NCBI RefSeq assembly: GCF_016894345.1
Contig: NZ_CP069798.1
Span: 558,001-622,000 of the forward strand
Source of the DNA: Paralysiella testudinis
GTDB taxonomy: Bacteria; Pseudomonadota; Gammaproteobacteria; Burkholderiales; Neisseriaceae
Length of the DNA: 64,000 nucleotides
Reading direction: 5' to 3'
Shown: positions 52,180 through 61,235 of the stretch, one piece after another
Position numbering within the stretch: the first letter of the stretch is position 1
Layout: each line of letters starts with the position of its first letter
Notes under the pieces: model-generated
What the model was told of the DNA's origin: nothing
Databases searched by the model: none
Seen by the model: the letters and a program-made list of their open reading frames with translations, nothing else
Made by a program: the position numbers and the translations under genes

Positions 52180-53259
52180 ATGAACACCGCAGTTTTGCGC
52201 ACCGCATTAGATGCCGTTACCCTTCCCCACAGCCAACGCACCTTGGGCGGCGAAAAAGCCGTGGCCGAAATCCGCGCAGAAGGCCAAGGCGTCCACATCA
52301 CACTTGGTTTTCCATATCCCGTTGGCCATATCGAGGCCGAATTGCGTACGGCGGTGGCGGCGGCCTTAAGCCCGCACATCGGCACCGCGCCGCTGGAAAT
52401 CACCATTCACAGCCACATCACCGCCCACAAAGTGCAGCCGGGCGTGGCCACCATTGCCGGGGTAAAAAACATCATTGCCGTGGCTTCGGGCAAGGGCGGC
52501 GTGGGCAAGTCGACCACCAGCGCCAATCTGGCATTGGCCTTAAGCCGCATGGGCGCACGCGTGGGCGTGCTCGATGCCGATTTATACGGCCCCAGCCAGC
52601 CCACCATGCTGGGCGTGGCCGCTGCGGCACCGCAACAACAAGAAGGCCATTTTATTCCGGTGCGGGCCGAAGGCGGCATTCAGGTGATGTCAATCGGCTT
52701 TTTGGTCGACACCGATCAAGCGGTGGTGTGGCGCGGGCCGATGGTGAGCCAAGCCTTGCAGCAATTGCTGTTTCAAAGCCGCTGGGACGATGTGGATTAT
52801 TTGATTGTCGACCTGCCGCCGGGCACCGGTGATATTCAGCTTACGCTGTCGCAAAAAATCCCTGTTACCGGCGCACTGGTGGTCACCACGCCGCAAGACA
52901 TCGCCTTGATTGATGCACGCAAGGCGGTGGATATGTTTAATAAGGTGAATATTCCCATTTTCGGGGTGTTGGAAAATATGTCGGTGCATGTGTGCAGCCA
53001 ATGCGGCCATGCCGAGCCGATTTTCGGCCACGACGGCGGCAAACTGTTGGCACAAAAACTGGGCGTGCCCTTGCTGGGGCAGCTGCCGCTGAGCCTGCCC
53101 ATCCGCGTGGCGATGGACGCCGGCCAAGCCGCTGAATTGGCACACACCGAGCCTGCCTTGGCACAAGCCTACACCGATGCCGCCTGGCAGCTGGTGCAGG
53201 CCGTGGCGGATAAAGGCAAAGACTTTAGCAGCCGTTTTCCGAAAATTGTGGTGGAATAA
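52180..53259 (+). CDS. apbC: Iron-sulfur cluster carrier ATPase (Mrp/ApbC)
   Basis: A 359-residue P-loop ATPase that carries Fe-S clusters. An N-terminal MIP18-like domain (about 1-85) precedes a deviant Walker A GKGGVGKST (near 104), DADLYGPSQP and IVDLPPGTGD. The CxxC pair CSQC (near 271) binds the bridging cluster. GAGG precedes ATG 52180. A long Correia-like element ends 25 bp upstream and could supply the promoter. Confidence 0.95.
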   Translation: MNTAVLRTALDAVTLPHSQRTLGGEKAVAEIRAEGQGVHITLGFPYPVGHIEAELRTAVAAALSPHIGTAPLEITIHSHITAHKVQPGVATIAGVKNIIAVASGKGGVGKSTTSANLALALSRMGARVGVLDADLYGPSQPTMLGVAAAAPQQQEGHFIPVRAEGGIQVMSIGFLVDTDQAVVWRGPMVSQALQQLLFQSRWDDVDYLIVDLPPGTGDIQLTLSQKIPVTGALVVTTPQDIALIDARKAVDMFNKVNIPIFGVLENMSVHVCSQCGHAEPIFGHDGGKLLAQKLGVPLLGQLPLSLPIRVAMDAGQAAELAHTEPALAQAYTDAAWQLVQAVADKGKDFSSRFPKIVVE

Positions 53260-53263
53260 AGCG

Positions 53264-53295
53264 CTAAGGCTGCCTGAATCTTTCAGGCAGCCTTA
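53264..53295 (+). terminator. DUS-pair terminator after apbC
   Basis: Two inverted uptake sequences with a two-to-four base loop. The following gap (53296-53472) has two further single uptake sequences and a GCCGGATTTAAGCATTCGAC degenerate palindrome. Confidence 0.78.
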
Positions 53296-53472
53296 TGCAG
53301 GAAATAAAATTTATTGTTACTTTCAGGCAGCCTGATGAAGGCTGCTGTTTTTGTGGCAGCCCATTCTCTGGTTCTTGTAACAGAATAAGTGCCGGATTTA
53401 AGCATTCGACCTAAGGCTGCCTGAAACGCCGATAAGCTCATTCCAAATCATTTATCAGGACGCACCACCACC

Positions 53473-54369
53473 ATGTCTCCCCGTTTTATCGGCATATTGC
53501 AAATCATCGGCGCCGCTGTGTGCTGGGGCACGCTGGGGCTAATCGGCACCCGTTTGCACCAGTTGCATTTTACGTCTTCGCAAGTGGCGGCGGTGCGCAT
53601 TGTGGGCGCGCTGGCGGTGCTGTTGCTACTGTTGCCGCTGTTTTGGCCGTATTTACGCAATCTACATTGGCGGCGCTTGCCGTTTTTGGCCTTGCAATCC
53701 ATGCTGGGGATGTTGGGCATGAGCTGGTTTTATTTTGCGGCCGTTACCCATGCGGGCAGCGCGGTGGCGGTGGCTTTGCTGTATACCGCGCCGGTGTGGA
53801 GTCTGATTTTGGCGCGTTTGATTCTGGGCGAAGGTATTCGGCCGGTGCAGGCGCTGCTCACGGTATTGGCCGCCACCGGGGTGGCACTCACCATGGCCGG
53901 CGGCATTTCCGCCCAGCCGGTAGGGCTGTTGTTCGGCCTGCTTTCCGGCTTGTGTTATGCGCTTTACGGCGTGTTGGGTAAGCGCGCCATGCAAGGCAAT
54001 CCGCCTATGCTGGTGTTGTTTACCTCGATTGCCTTCAGTGCGCTGGTATTGCTGGCCACGGCACTGCCCTACGATGCGGCGGCGCTATTGTGGCAGATGC
54101 CGAATAAAAGCGTTTGGCTGTATGCGCTGGCGCTGGTGCTCACGGGCACCTTGCTGCCGTATTTTCTGTTTATCAAAGGGCTGGAAAAAATGCCCGCCGC
54201 CCAAGCTTCGGTGTTCACCATTATCGAGCCGCTCACCGCGGTGCTGCTGGCCACGCTATGGCTGGGCGAGCATATCGGTGTATTGCAAGCGCTGGGCATT
54301 GCCCTGATTGTGGCCGCAGCAGCGGCCAATGCAGTGCTGCGCCCGGCACCGAAGCGGATGCCGTTATAG
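53473..54369 (+). CDS. DMT-superfamily exporter (EamA/RhaT type)
   Basis: A 298-residue inner-membrane protein with ten predicted helices arranged as two EamA repeats. The first opens GILQIIGAAVCWGTLGLIGT; the second covers about residues 155-290 and includes FTIIEPLTAVLLATLWLGE, the most conserved EamA segment. Such proteins usually export amino acids or metabolites. The substrate is unknown. The start is at 53473 with AGGA upstream. Confidence 0.87.
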   Translation: MSPRFIGILQIIGAAVCWGTLGLIGTRLHQLHFTSSQVAAVRIVGALAVLLLLLPLFWPYLRNLHWRRLPFLALQSMLGMLGMSWFYFAAVTHAGSAVAVALLYTAPVWSLILARLILGEGIRPVQALLTVLAATGVALTMAGGISAQPVGLLFGLLSGLCYALYGVLGKRAMQGNPPMLVLFTSIAFSALVLLATALPYDAAALLWQMPNKSVWLYALALVLTGTLLPYFLFIKGLEKMPAAQASVFTIIEPLTAVLLATLWLGEHIGVLQALGIALIVAAAAANAVLRPAPKRMPL

Positions 54370-54434
54370 CTCTTGCCATACCCAAACACAAAACCCTGCG
54401 GTATAGTGGCCGCACCTTAACGTCGTCCAAATTT

Positions 54435-56156
54435 ATGCACGCACAACACTGGGCCTTATTGGCGCTGCTGGCCGATGGCCACCGCCACCACATCCGCACC
54501 TTGGCGCAAGCGCTGGGGCAAAAACCGGCGCAACTGAACGCCGCCTGGCAACGCATGCCTGCGCATTTGCGCGGCCTGTTGCGCCAGCACGACGGCCAAT
54601 GGCGGCTGGTGCGCCCGTTGGCCATTCTCAGCCGCGATGCCATCGAGCAACACGCCCGCAGCCACGGCTTTCAGGCAGCCTTAATCGAAGAAACCGATTC
54701 CAGCAACAACCAGTTGCTATTGCGGGCGCGGCAATCGGCTGCCGCAGCACATCAGCACATCTGCGTGACCTATGCCCAAAGTGCCGGACGCGGCCGTCAA
54801 GGGCGTGAATGGGTGAGCCGTAGCGGCGAGTGCCTGATGCTGAGCATCGGCTGGGCTTTCGACTTGCCGCAAGCGCAATTGGGCGGCTTGGCGCTGGTGG
54901 TGGCGCTGGCGGTGTGCCGCAGCCTGCACGATGTGGGCGTGGCGGCGCAAATCAAATGGCCCAACGACTTGGTGCTGGGTGCCGACAAATTGGGCGGTAT
55001 TCTGATTGAAACCGTGCGCCAGCAAGCGCAAACCGTGGCGGTGATTGGCATTGGCCTCAATTTTGTGTTGCCCAAAACCATTGCCCAGGCCACGTCGATC
55101 CAAACCGTGGCGCCCGCCACCCGAGTGGCAGATGTTTACGCCCGCTTGCTGCACCACTTGGCCGCCATGTTGCCGCAGTTCAACCAACACGGCTTTGCGC
55201 CTTTTCAGGCAGCCTATCAACAACATCACCGCGACCACCAGCAAACCGTGCATTTGCTGCAGCAGCAACAGCCTTTGTGCGAAGGCACTGTATTGGGCAT
55301 TACCGAACACGGCGCCCTGCGCCTGCGCACCGCGGCAGGCGAGCAAACCGTGGTAAGCGGCGAAATCAGCTTGCGCCCGGGGGCGATGGCCGCGCCGGTG
55401 GCCACTGCGCACAAATACCTGCTGCTCGATGGCGGCAACAGCAAGCTGAAATGGGCATGGGTGGAACACGGCCACATCCGCCACAGCGGCAAAGCCGCCT
55501 ATGCCGACTTGCGCCAGATCGCCAGCGATTGGCGCCAATACGGCGCCGGCACCGAGCGTATTGTCGGCTCCGCCGTGTGCGGCGCGGCCAAGCAGGCGTT
55601 GGTGGCAGCGCAATTGCCGCAAGCCATCGAATGGCTGTCGTCAATGCCGCAAGCCTTGGGCGTGCGCAACCACTATCGCAACCCGGCCGAACACGGAGCC
55701 GACCGTTGGTTTAATGTGCTGGGCAGCCGTCGCTATAGCCAACACGCTTGCGTGGTGGTGAGCAGCGGCACCGCGGTAACCATTGATGCGCTCACCGACG
55801 ACAACCACTACTTGGGCGGCAGCATCCTGCCCGGTTTTCACCTGATGAAAGAAGCCATGGCCGAGCGCACCGCCAACCTCAACCGCCCGCTGGGCAAGGC
55901 TTATCCCTTTGCCACCACCACCCCCAACGCCTTGGCCAGCGGCATTATGGACGCCGTGTGCGGCGCTATCATATTGATGCACGGGCGTTTGCAACACAAA
56001 GTGGGCGCGGGCAAGCCGGTAGACCTGATTATCACCGGCGGCGGCGCGGCCAAGGTAGCGCAAGCATTGCCGCCGCAGTTTAGTTTAGACAACCGCGTTG
56101 AAATTGTGGATAATTTGGTGATTTACGGCCTTTTGAATTGGGTTGAACACACATGA
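54435..56156 (+). CDS. birA-coaX: Bifunctional biotin-protein ligase / type III pantothenate kinase
   Basis: A 573-residue fusion. The N-terminal part (about 1-320) is BirA: an HTH-like region (LLALLADGHRHHIRTLAQAL), the catalytic loop GRGRQGREW (near 116), IKWPNDLVL (near 172), and a C-terminal SH3-like part. It biotinylates acetyl-CoA carboxylase and may repress. Residues about 325-573 are CoaX: LLLDGGNSKLKWAWV (P-loop-like, near 329), HGADRWFNVLGSR and VVSSGTAVTIDAL, ending in IITGGGAAKV. It phosphorylates pantothenate for coenzyme A. The same fusion is known in Neisseria. ATG at 54435 sits in a 65-bp gap after the exporter gene; the frame runs upstream but overlaps that gene. The SPOR-like gene starts within its stop codon. 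Confidence 0.92.
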   Translation: MHAQHWALLALLADGHRHHIRTLAQALGQKPAQLNAAWQRMPAHLRGLLRQHDGQWRLVRPLAILSRDAIEQHARSHGFQAALIEETDSSNNQLLLRARQSAAAAHQHICVTYAQSAGRGRQGREWVSRSGECLMLSIGWAFDLPQAQLGGLALVVALAVCRSLHDVGVAAQIKWPNDLVLGADKLGGILIETVRQQAQTVAVIGIGLNFVLPKTIAQATSIQTVAPATRVADVYARLLHHLAAMLPQFNQHGFAPFQAAYQQHHRDHQQTVHLLQQQQPLCEGTVLGITEHGALRLRTAAGEQTVVSGEISLRPGAMAAPVATAHKYLLLDGGNSKLKWAWVEHGHIRHSGKAAYADLRQIASDWRQYGAGTERIVGSAVCGAAKQALVAAQLPQAIEWLSSMPQALGVRNHYRNPAEHGADRWFNVLGSRRYSQHACVVVSSGTAVTIDALTDDNHYLGGSILPGFHLMKEAMAERTANLNRPLGKAYPFATTTPNALASGIMDAVCGAIILMHGRLQHKVGAGKPVDLIITGGGAAKVAQALPPQFSLDNRVEIVDNLVIYGLLNWVEHT

Positions 56157-56959
56157 AATGGTTGTTTGCCATTTTGGTGGCGCTGAACATTATCGTTTTT
56201 GGTAATGTGGTGGCCAGCAAACTGATGCGTCCCCCGCATGCCACCGCACAGGTCGAAGCGCCCGCTACGGCGCTTACGCCTACGCCCGCCGCCAGCGTCA
56301 CTGAGCCGGTGGTCACCATCAACCCGCCCGAGCCGGCCTCTGCGGTTGCCCCGCCGCCGGAAACCAAAACCCGTGCCGAATTGCGTGCGGAAGCGGCGGC
56401 GAAGGCGCGTGCGGAAGCCGCCGCCAAAGCGCGTGCTGAAACTCAAACGCAAACCACCCCTTCCAGCCCGGCCGCCCCCGCGATTAATTGCAGTGCCACC
56501 GCCGTGCTGCCTGAAGACGACTACCACCGCATTAAAGGCTTGTTGAGCCGCTGGCCGCACGCCGCCAGCCGCTTTGTCGAACAAGGCGGTAGCCCACCTG
56601 CAAAAGCCACCAGCAGCCGTGTGCGCTATATGGTTGCGATTGATGGCGGCGCCGATATGCGCGCGCGCCTGAAAGAACAAGGCTTCGACACGGCCATCAG
56701 TAATGGCCGCTTAAGCTTGGGCGTATTCAACCGCAGAAATGATGCCGAAGCCCTGCTCGCGCGCGCCAAAATCAACGGCTTCAGCCAGGCCGAAATCACC
56801 CAGCTGGGGGGCACTACCGCCACCGAAGCACCAGCGGCGGCACTGAGTGTGGCCAAAATGCGCATTACCTTTATTCAGGTAGACGACCAAGCGGCGCAAG
56901 ACATCAACCAAATTATCCAACGCTACGGGCGCTTGCAGCGCGGTACGTGTAAAAAATAA
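56153..56959 (+). CDS. Membrane-anchored SPOR-like protein
   Basis: A 268-residue protein overlapping the birA-coaX stop (ATGA), so translationally coupled. A single N-terminal helix (about 3-24) is followed by a proline/alanine-rich linker that includes a repeated AEAAAKARAE segment (about 80-105). The C-terminal globular part (about 155-230, RYMVAIDGGADMRARLKEQG and SLGVFNRRNDAEALLARAK) resembles a SPOR domain, which binds denuded peptidoglycan glycans. The SPOR call is by pattern. One cysteine (near 120) precedes the folded region. A hairpin terminator follows. Confidence 0.72.
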   Translation: MKWLFAILVALNIIVFGNVVASKLMRPPHATAQVEAPATALTPTPAASVTEPVVTINPPEPASAVAPPPETKTRAELRAEAAAKARAEAAAKARAETQTQTTPSSPAAPAINCSATAVLPEDDYHRIKGLLSRWPHAASRFVEQGGSPPAKATSSRVRYMVAIDGGADMRARLKEQGFDTAISNGRLSLGVFNRRNDAEALLARAKINGFSQAEITQLGGTTATEAPAAALSVAKMRITFIQVDDQAAQDINQIIQRYGRLQRGTCKK

Positions 56960-57030
56960 CTATCGCAATAATTGGAATTTGGTATTATCATTGGATAAAT
57001 AAGCTAAATTATTTACCAAAATAACACGTT

Positions 57031-57070
57031 GGCGGTGTTTTGAGCTTTGCCAAAACACCGCCATAATTTT
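57031..57070 (+). terminator. Terminator before the polysaccharide cluster
   Basis: GGCGGTGTTTTG and CAAAACACCGCC (57031-57042 and 57051-57062) pair perfectly, followed by ATAATTTTG. Confidence 0.85.
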
Positions 57071-57121
57071 GTAGTTAATCTTGATTAAACACCTTAAAAA
57101 TTAATTATTGTGGATTTCCGT

Positions 57122-58435
57122 ATGCCAAACCTTTTACAAAACACCATTGATAAACTTGATAACAAATCAGCCAAAATCGGCATTGTGGGATTGGGCTATG
57201 TAGGTCTGCCATTGATGTTGCGTTATGTTGATGTTGGCTATTCGGTATTGGGTTTTGATATTGATGCAGTCAAGGTAAGTAAGCTTAATCAAGGCGAGAC
57301 TTATATTGAGCATATTCCCGCCACCAAAATTGCCGCCGCACGGCAAAATTTATTTGAAGCCACCACCGATTTCGGCCGTATCGGTGAATGTGAGGCGGTG
57401 ATTTTGTGTGTGCCTACGCCGTTAAATAAATACCGTGAGCCGGACATGAGCTTTGTGATCAACACCACCGATGCTGTGAAGCCCTATTTGCGCGCAGGTC
57501 AGGTTTTGTCATTGGAAAGCACCACCTATCCGGGCACCACCGAAGAAGAGTTGCTGCCCCGTGCACAAGAGAGTGGTTTGGTCGTGGGTGAAAATATTTT
57601 TCTGGTTTACTCGCCTGAGCGTGAAGATCCCGGCAACCCCCATTTTGAAACCCGCACCATTCCCAAAGTGATTGGCGGCCATACACCGGCCTGCTTGCAG
57701 GCAGGCTTGGCACTTTACCGCCCTGCCATTGATCAAGTGGTGCCGGTGAGCTCCACCAAAGCTGCCGAGATGACCAAATTGCTGGAAAACATCCACCGTG
57801 CGGTGAATATCGGTTTGGTTAATGAAATGAAAATAGTGGCCGACAAAATGGGGATTGATATCCACGAAGTAATTGATGCGGCTGCCACCAAGCCATTCGG
57901 TTTCGTGGCCTACTACCCCGGCCCCGGCTTAGGCGGGCATTGCATTCCCATTGATCCATTCTATTTGACTTGGAAGGCGCGGGAATATGGCGTCAACACC
58001 CGCTTTATCGAATTGGCGGGTGAGGTAAATTCTGCCATGCCCGATTATGTTGTCAGCAAAGTGGCACTGGCGCTGAACGACAACCATCAATCAATTAAAG
58101 ACAGCAGGATTTTAGTGCTCGGCATTGCCTATAAAAAGAATGTTGACGATATGCGCGAAAGCCCGTCGGTGATGATTATGGAACGTTTGCGCGATTTAGG
58201 TGCCCAAGTGGCCTATTCGGATCCACATGTGCCCGTATTCCCACAAATGCGCGAACATCATTTTACGCTCTCCAGTGAAACACTCACCGCCGAAAATTTG
58301 GCCAGTTTCGATTGTGTGATTCTGGCCACCGATCACGACAAGTTCGACTACGATCTGCTCAAACAACACGCCCGTGTATTGGTGGATACCCGCGGTAAAT
58401 ACCAAGGCCAGCATGATCGCGTTATCAAAGCTTAA
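57122..58435 (+). CDS. wbpA: UDP-N-acetylglucosamine 6-dehydrogenase (WbpA type)
   Basis: A 437-residue NAD-dependent dehydrogenase giving UDP-GlcNAc uronate, first step to UDP-GlcNAc3NAcA. The Rossmann motif is [17 protein letters not shown] (19-35). The catalytic cysteine is in [15 protein letters not shown] (near 272), the form typical of UDP-GlcNAc/UDP-ManNAc dehydrogenases, unlike the GYGGYCLPKD of the ugd gene at 16948. ATG at 57122 is chosen over GTG at 57110. It begins the rightward wbp operon with a 12-bp gap to wbpB. Confidence 0.9.
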   Translation: MPNLLQNTIDKLDNKSAKIGIVGLGYVGLPLMLRYVDVGYSVLGFDIDAVKVSKLNQGETYIEHIPATKIAAARQNLFEATTDFGRIGECEAVILCVPTPLNKYREPDMSFVINTTDAVKPYLRAGQVLSLESTTYPGTTEEELLPRAQESGLVVGENIFLVYSPEREDPGNPHFETRTIPKVIGGHTPACLQAGLALYRPAIDQVVPVSSTKAAEMTKLLENIHRAVNIGLVNEMKIVADKMGIDIHEVIDAAATKPFGFVAYYPGPGLGGHCIPIDPFYLTWKAREYGVNTRFIELAGEVNSAMPDYVVSKVALALNDNHQSIKDSRILVLGIAYKKNVDDMRESPSVMIMERLRDLGAQVAYSDPHVPVFPQMREHHFTLSSETLTAENLASFDCVILATDHDKFDYDLLKQHARVLVDTRGKYQGQHDRVIKA

Positions 58436-58446
58436 ATGGAAAAAAT

Positions 58447-59499
58447 ATGTTGGATACCATACAAAACCGCAAACTAAAACTGGCACTGGTAGGCTGTGGC
58501 CGCATCGCCAATAACCATTTTGGTGCCATGGAAGCTCATGCCGGCGACATCAGCATTGTGGGCGTGTGCGATACCGATATACAGGCCTTGCAACAAGCGG
58601 TTGAACGCACCGGTGCCAAGGGTTATAACAACATCAATGCCCTATTGGCGGATACCGATGCCGATATAATTGTACTTACCACCCCGTCCGGACAGCATCC
58701 GGCGCAAGCAGTACAAGCGCTAGAAGCCGGTTTCCATGTCATCACCGAAAAGCCGATGGCCACACGCCTGCATGATGGCGAGCGCATGGTTCAGGCCGCC
58801 GATAAAGTCGGTAAACGCCTATTTGTGGTAAAACAAAACCGCCTTAATGCTACCTTGCAATTGCTTAAGCGCGCGGTAGAGGAAAAGCGTTTCGGTAAAA
58901 TCCACATGGTGCACCTGAATGTTTTCTGGACCCGCCCGCAGTCGTATTACGACCAAGGCGGCGGCTGGCGCGGCACTTGGGAGTTTGACGGCGGCGCCTT
59001 TATGAACCAGGCCAGCCATTATGTGGATTTGGTTGAGTGGCTGATAGGCCCGGTGCAAGATGTACAAGCCATGATTTCCACCCACCGCGATATTGAAACC
59101 GAAGACACCGGCGTATGGAATATCCGCTGGCGCAATGGTGCATTAGGATCAATGGCGGTAACCATGTGCACCTATCCGAAAAACCTGGAAGGCTCCATCA
59201 CCATCTTGGGCGAAACCGGCACTGTGCGCATTGGCGGCATGGCGGTGAATGAAATCCAAGAATGGCAATTTGCCGACAGCCGCGATTACGATGAGCAAGT
59301 GAAAGCCGCCAACTATGAAACCACCTCGGTTTACGGCTTTGGCCATCCTCTGTATTACAAGAATGTAATCGATGTTATGCGTGGCGTAGCCGAACCGGTT
59401 ACCGACGGACGTGAAGGTTTGAAATCGTTGGAATTGCTGATTGCAGCTTATTTGGCTGCGCGCGATAACAAAACGGTATCATTACCTTTGGTTTATTGA
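58447..59499 (+). CDS. wbpB: UDP-GlcNAc uronate 3-dehydrogenase (WbpB type, Gfo/Idh/MocA)
   Basis: A 350-residue oxidoreductase. The N-terminal Rossmann segment is [17 protein letters not shown] (about 13-29); HVITEKPMA holds the conserved EKP of the family, and [16 protein letters not shown] contains the catalytic His region. In the Pseudomonas pathway WbpB oxidises C3 of the UDP-GlcNAc uronate made by WbpA. AAAAA-rich, weak ribosome-binding site; transcriptionally coupled to wbpA and wbpD. Confidence 0.9.
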   Translation: MLDTIQNRKLKLALVGCGRIANNHFGAMEAHAGDISIVGVCDTDIQALQQAVERTGAKGYNNINALLADTDADIIVLTTPSGQHPAQAVQALEAGFHVITEKPMATRLHDGERMVQAADKVGKRLFVVKQNRLNATLQLLKRAVEEKRFGKIHMVHLNVFWTRPQSYYDQGGGWRGTWEFDGGAFMNQASHYVDLVEWLIGPVQDVQAMISTHRDIETEDTGVWNIRWRNGALGSMAVTMCTYPKNLEGSITILGETGTVRIGGMAVNEIQEWQFADSRDYDEQVKAANYETTSVYGFGHPLYYKNVIDVMRGVAEPVTDGREGLKSLELLIAAYLAARDNKTVSLPLVY

Positions 59500-59501
59500 T
59501 A

Positions 59502-59516
59502 AGGCTGCCTGAAAGA
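59502..59516 (+). promoter_or_regulatory. Uptake sequence in the ribosome-binding position of wbpD
   Basis: AGGCTGCCTGAAAGA lies immediately before the ATG at 59517 and includes the wbpB/wbpD gap. The AAGG at its start is the nearest purine-rich match, 12 bases before the start. Confidence 0.45.
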
Positions 59517-60113
59517 ATGTCTACCTCCGCTTACATTGTACACCTCAGTGCCATTATTGATGATGGCGCGCAAATCGGTGTCGGCAGTCGCATATGGCAT
59601 TTTGTCCATGTCTGTGCTGGCGCTAAAATCGGCCAAAATTGTTCTTTAGGCCAAAACGTATTTGTGGGCAACCACGTTACCATTGGCGACAACTGCAAAA
59701 TTCAAAATAATGTTTCCGTATATGACAATGTCCATCTGGAAGAAGGCGTGTTTTGCGGCCCCAGTATGGTGTTTACCAACGTCTATAACCCGCGTTCATT
59801 GATTGAACGCAAAAATGAATACCGCGATACCTTGGTAAAAAAAGGTGCTACGCTGGGCGCAAACTGTACCATTGTGTGCGGTACCACCATTGGACGCTTT
59901 GCCTTTATCGGGGCGGGTGCCGTAGTCAATAAAAATGTACCCGATTACGCATTAATGGTGGGCGTTCCCGCACGTCAAATCGGCTGGATGAGCGAATATG
60001 GGGAACAACTGGCTTTACCTGTTGTCGGCAGCGGCAAAGCTGTTTGCAGCCATACGGGCACTGTTTACACTTTACATAATGGACAGCTCAATAAAGCGGC
60101 TGTAGCGGAATAA
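59517..60113 (+). CDS. wbpD: UDP-3-amino-GlcNAc uronate N-acetyltransferase (WbpD type)
   Basis: A 198-residue left-handed beta-helix acetyltransferase. Hexapeptide repeats begin [20 protein letters not shown] and continue through [20 protein letters not shown] and [20 protein letters not shown]. The catalytic-region [10 protein letters not shown] is present. It acetylates the 3-amino group made by WbpE. The frame extends seven codons upstream, overlapping wbpB; the ATG at 59517 gives the usual start. Confidence 0.9.
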   Translation: MSTSAYIVHLSAIIDDGAQIGVGSRIWHFVHVCAGAKIGQNCSLGQNVFVGNHVTIGDNCKIQNNVSVYDNVHLEEGVFCGPSMVFTNVYNPRSLIERKNEYRDTLVKKGATLGANCTIVCGTTIGRFAFIGAGAVVNKNVPDYALMVGVPARQIGWMSEYGEQLALPVVGSGKAVCSHTGTVYTLHNGQLNKAAVAE

Positions 60114-60115
60114 AC

Positions 60116-61204
60116 ATGGAATTTATCGACCTCGCCGCGCAACAAGCGCGGATTAAAAGCCAAATCGACGCCAATATTCAAAAAGTATTGAGTCACGGCA
60201 AATACATCCTCGGTCCCGAAGTTGCCGAGCTAGAAGAAAATCTGGCCAATTACTGCGGTGCTCAATATTGCATCAGCGTGGCCAATGGCACCGATGCCCT
60301 GCAAATTGCCTTGATGGCATTAGGTATTGGTGCAGGTGATGAAGTTATCATCCCCGGCTTTACCTATATTGCCACCGCCGAAACAGCCGCCCTGCTCGGC
60401 GCCAAACCGATTTATGTGGATATCGACGAAAAAACCTACAATATCAACCCCGCCCTAATCGAAGCTGCGATTACTAGCAAAACCCGTGCCATTATGCCCG
60501 TATCGCTCTATGGACAATGCGCCGACTACGATACCATCAACGCCATTGCCGCTAAGTACAACCTGCCGGTAATCGAAGATGCCGCCCAAAGCTTTGGTGC
60601 TACCTATAAAGGTAAAAAATCGGGCAACCTTACCACCATCGCCTGCACCAGCTTTTTTCCCAGCAAGCCCTTAGGCTGCTATGGCGATGGCGGTGCCATC
60701 TTTACTAATGACACAGAGCTGGCCAAAATCATCCGCCAAATCGCCAGACACGGCCAAGACCGCCGCTACCACCATATCCGAGTAGGTGTAAACAGCCGTT
60801 TAGACACCCTCCAAGCCGCGATCTTATTACCCAAATTAGCCATTCTCGATGAGGAAATCGCGCTACGCCAACAAGTTGCCAATCAATACCAGCAACAGCT
60901 AAACCAAGCAGGCATACACAGCACACCCTACATAGAACCCCATAACCACAGCGTTTACGCCCAATACACCATCCGCGTCAAAAACCGCGATCATGTTCAG
61001 GCAGCCCTAAAAGAAGCGGGTATCCCCACCGCTGTGCATTACCCCATACCGCTCAATAAGCAACCTGCCGTAGCGAGTGATGTGGCATTGCCGATTGGAG
61101 ACTTGGTCGCTGAGGAGGTGATGAGTTTGCCGATGCATCCGTATTTGCAAGTTGTGGATCAAGAGTCTATTACCCGCGTGCTCTCTCATGCCTTAGCCCC
61201 TTAA
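60116..61204 (+). CDS. wbpE: UDP-3-keto-GlcNAc uronate aminotransferase (WbpE type)
   Basis: A 362-residue PLP aminotransferase of the DegT/DnrJ/EryC1/StrS family. It starts MEFIDLAAQQARIKSQID; PLP-binding elements are ANGTDALQIAL, VIEDAAQSFGA and the lysine in CTSFFPSKPLGCYGDGG (near 184). It transfers an amino group to C3 of the keto sugar. It begins three bases after the wbpD stop, so tightly coupled. The ManNAc3NAcA epimerase WbpI is not within the window. Confidence 0.92.
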   Translation: MEFIDLAAQQARIKSQIDANIQKVLSHGKYILGPEVAELEENLANYCGAQYCISVANGTDALQIALMALGIGAGDEVIIPGFTYIATAETAALLGAKPIYVDIDEKTYNINPALIEAAITSKTRAIMPVSLYGQCADYDTINAIAAKYNLPVIEDAAQSFGATYKGKKSGNLTTIACTSFFPSKPLGCYGDGGAIFTNDTELAKIIRQIARHGQDRRYHHIRVGVNSRLDTLQAAILLPKLAILDEEIALRQQVANQYQQQLNQAGIHSTPYIEPHNHSVYAQYTIRVKNRDHVQAALKEAGIPTAVHYPIPLNKQPAVASDVALPIGDLVAEEVMSLPMHPYLQVVDQESITRVLSHALAP

Positions 61205-61235
61205 CCAATACGGTAAAATCAAAAAATCAATATCC

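Noticed and set aside
53388..53409. Fourth copy of the IS110-border palindrome
   Set aside because: GCCGGATTTAAGCATTCGAC is only loosely similar; several arm positions are mismatched.
54114..54434. N-terminal extension of birA-coaX
   Set aside because: It overlaps the DMT exporter gene in another frame and lies before the usual BirA start; no domain is recognisable.
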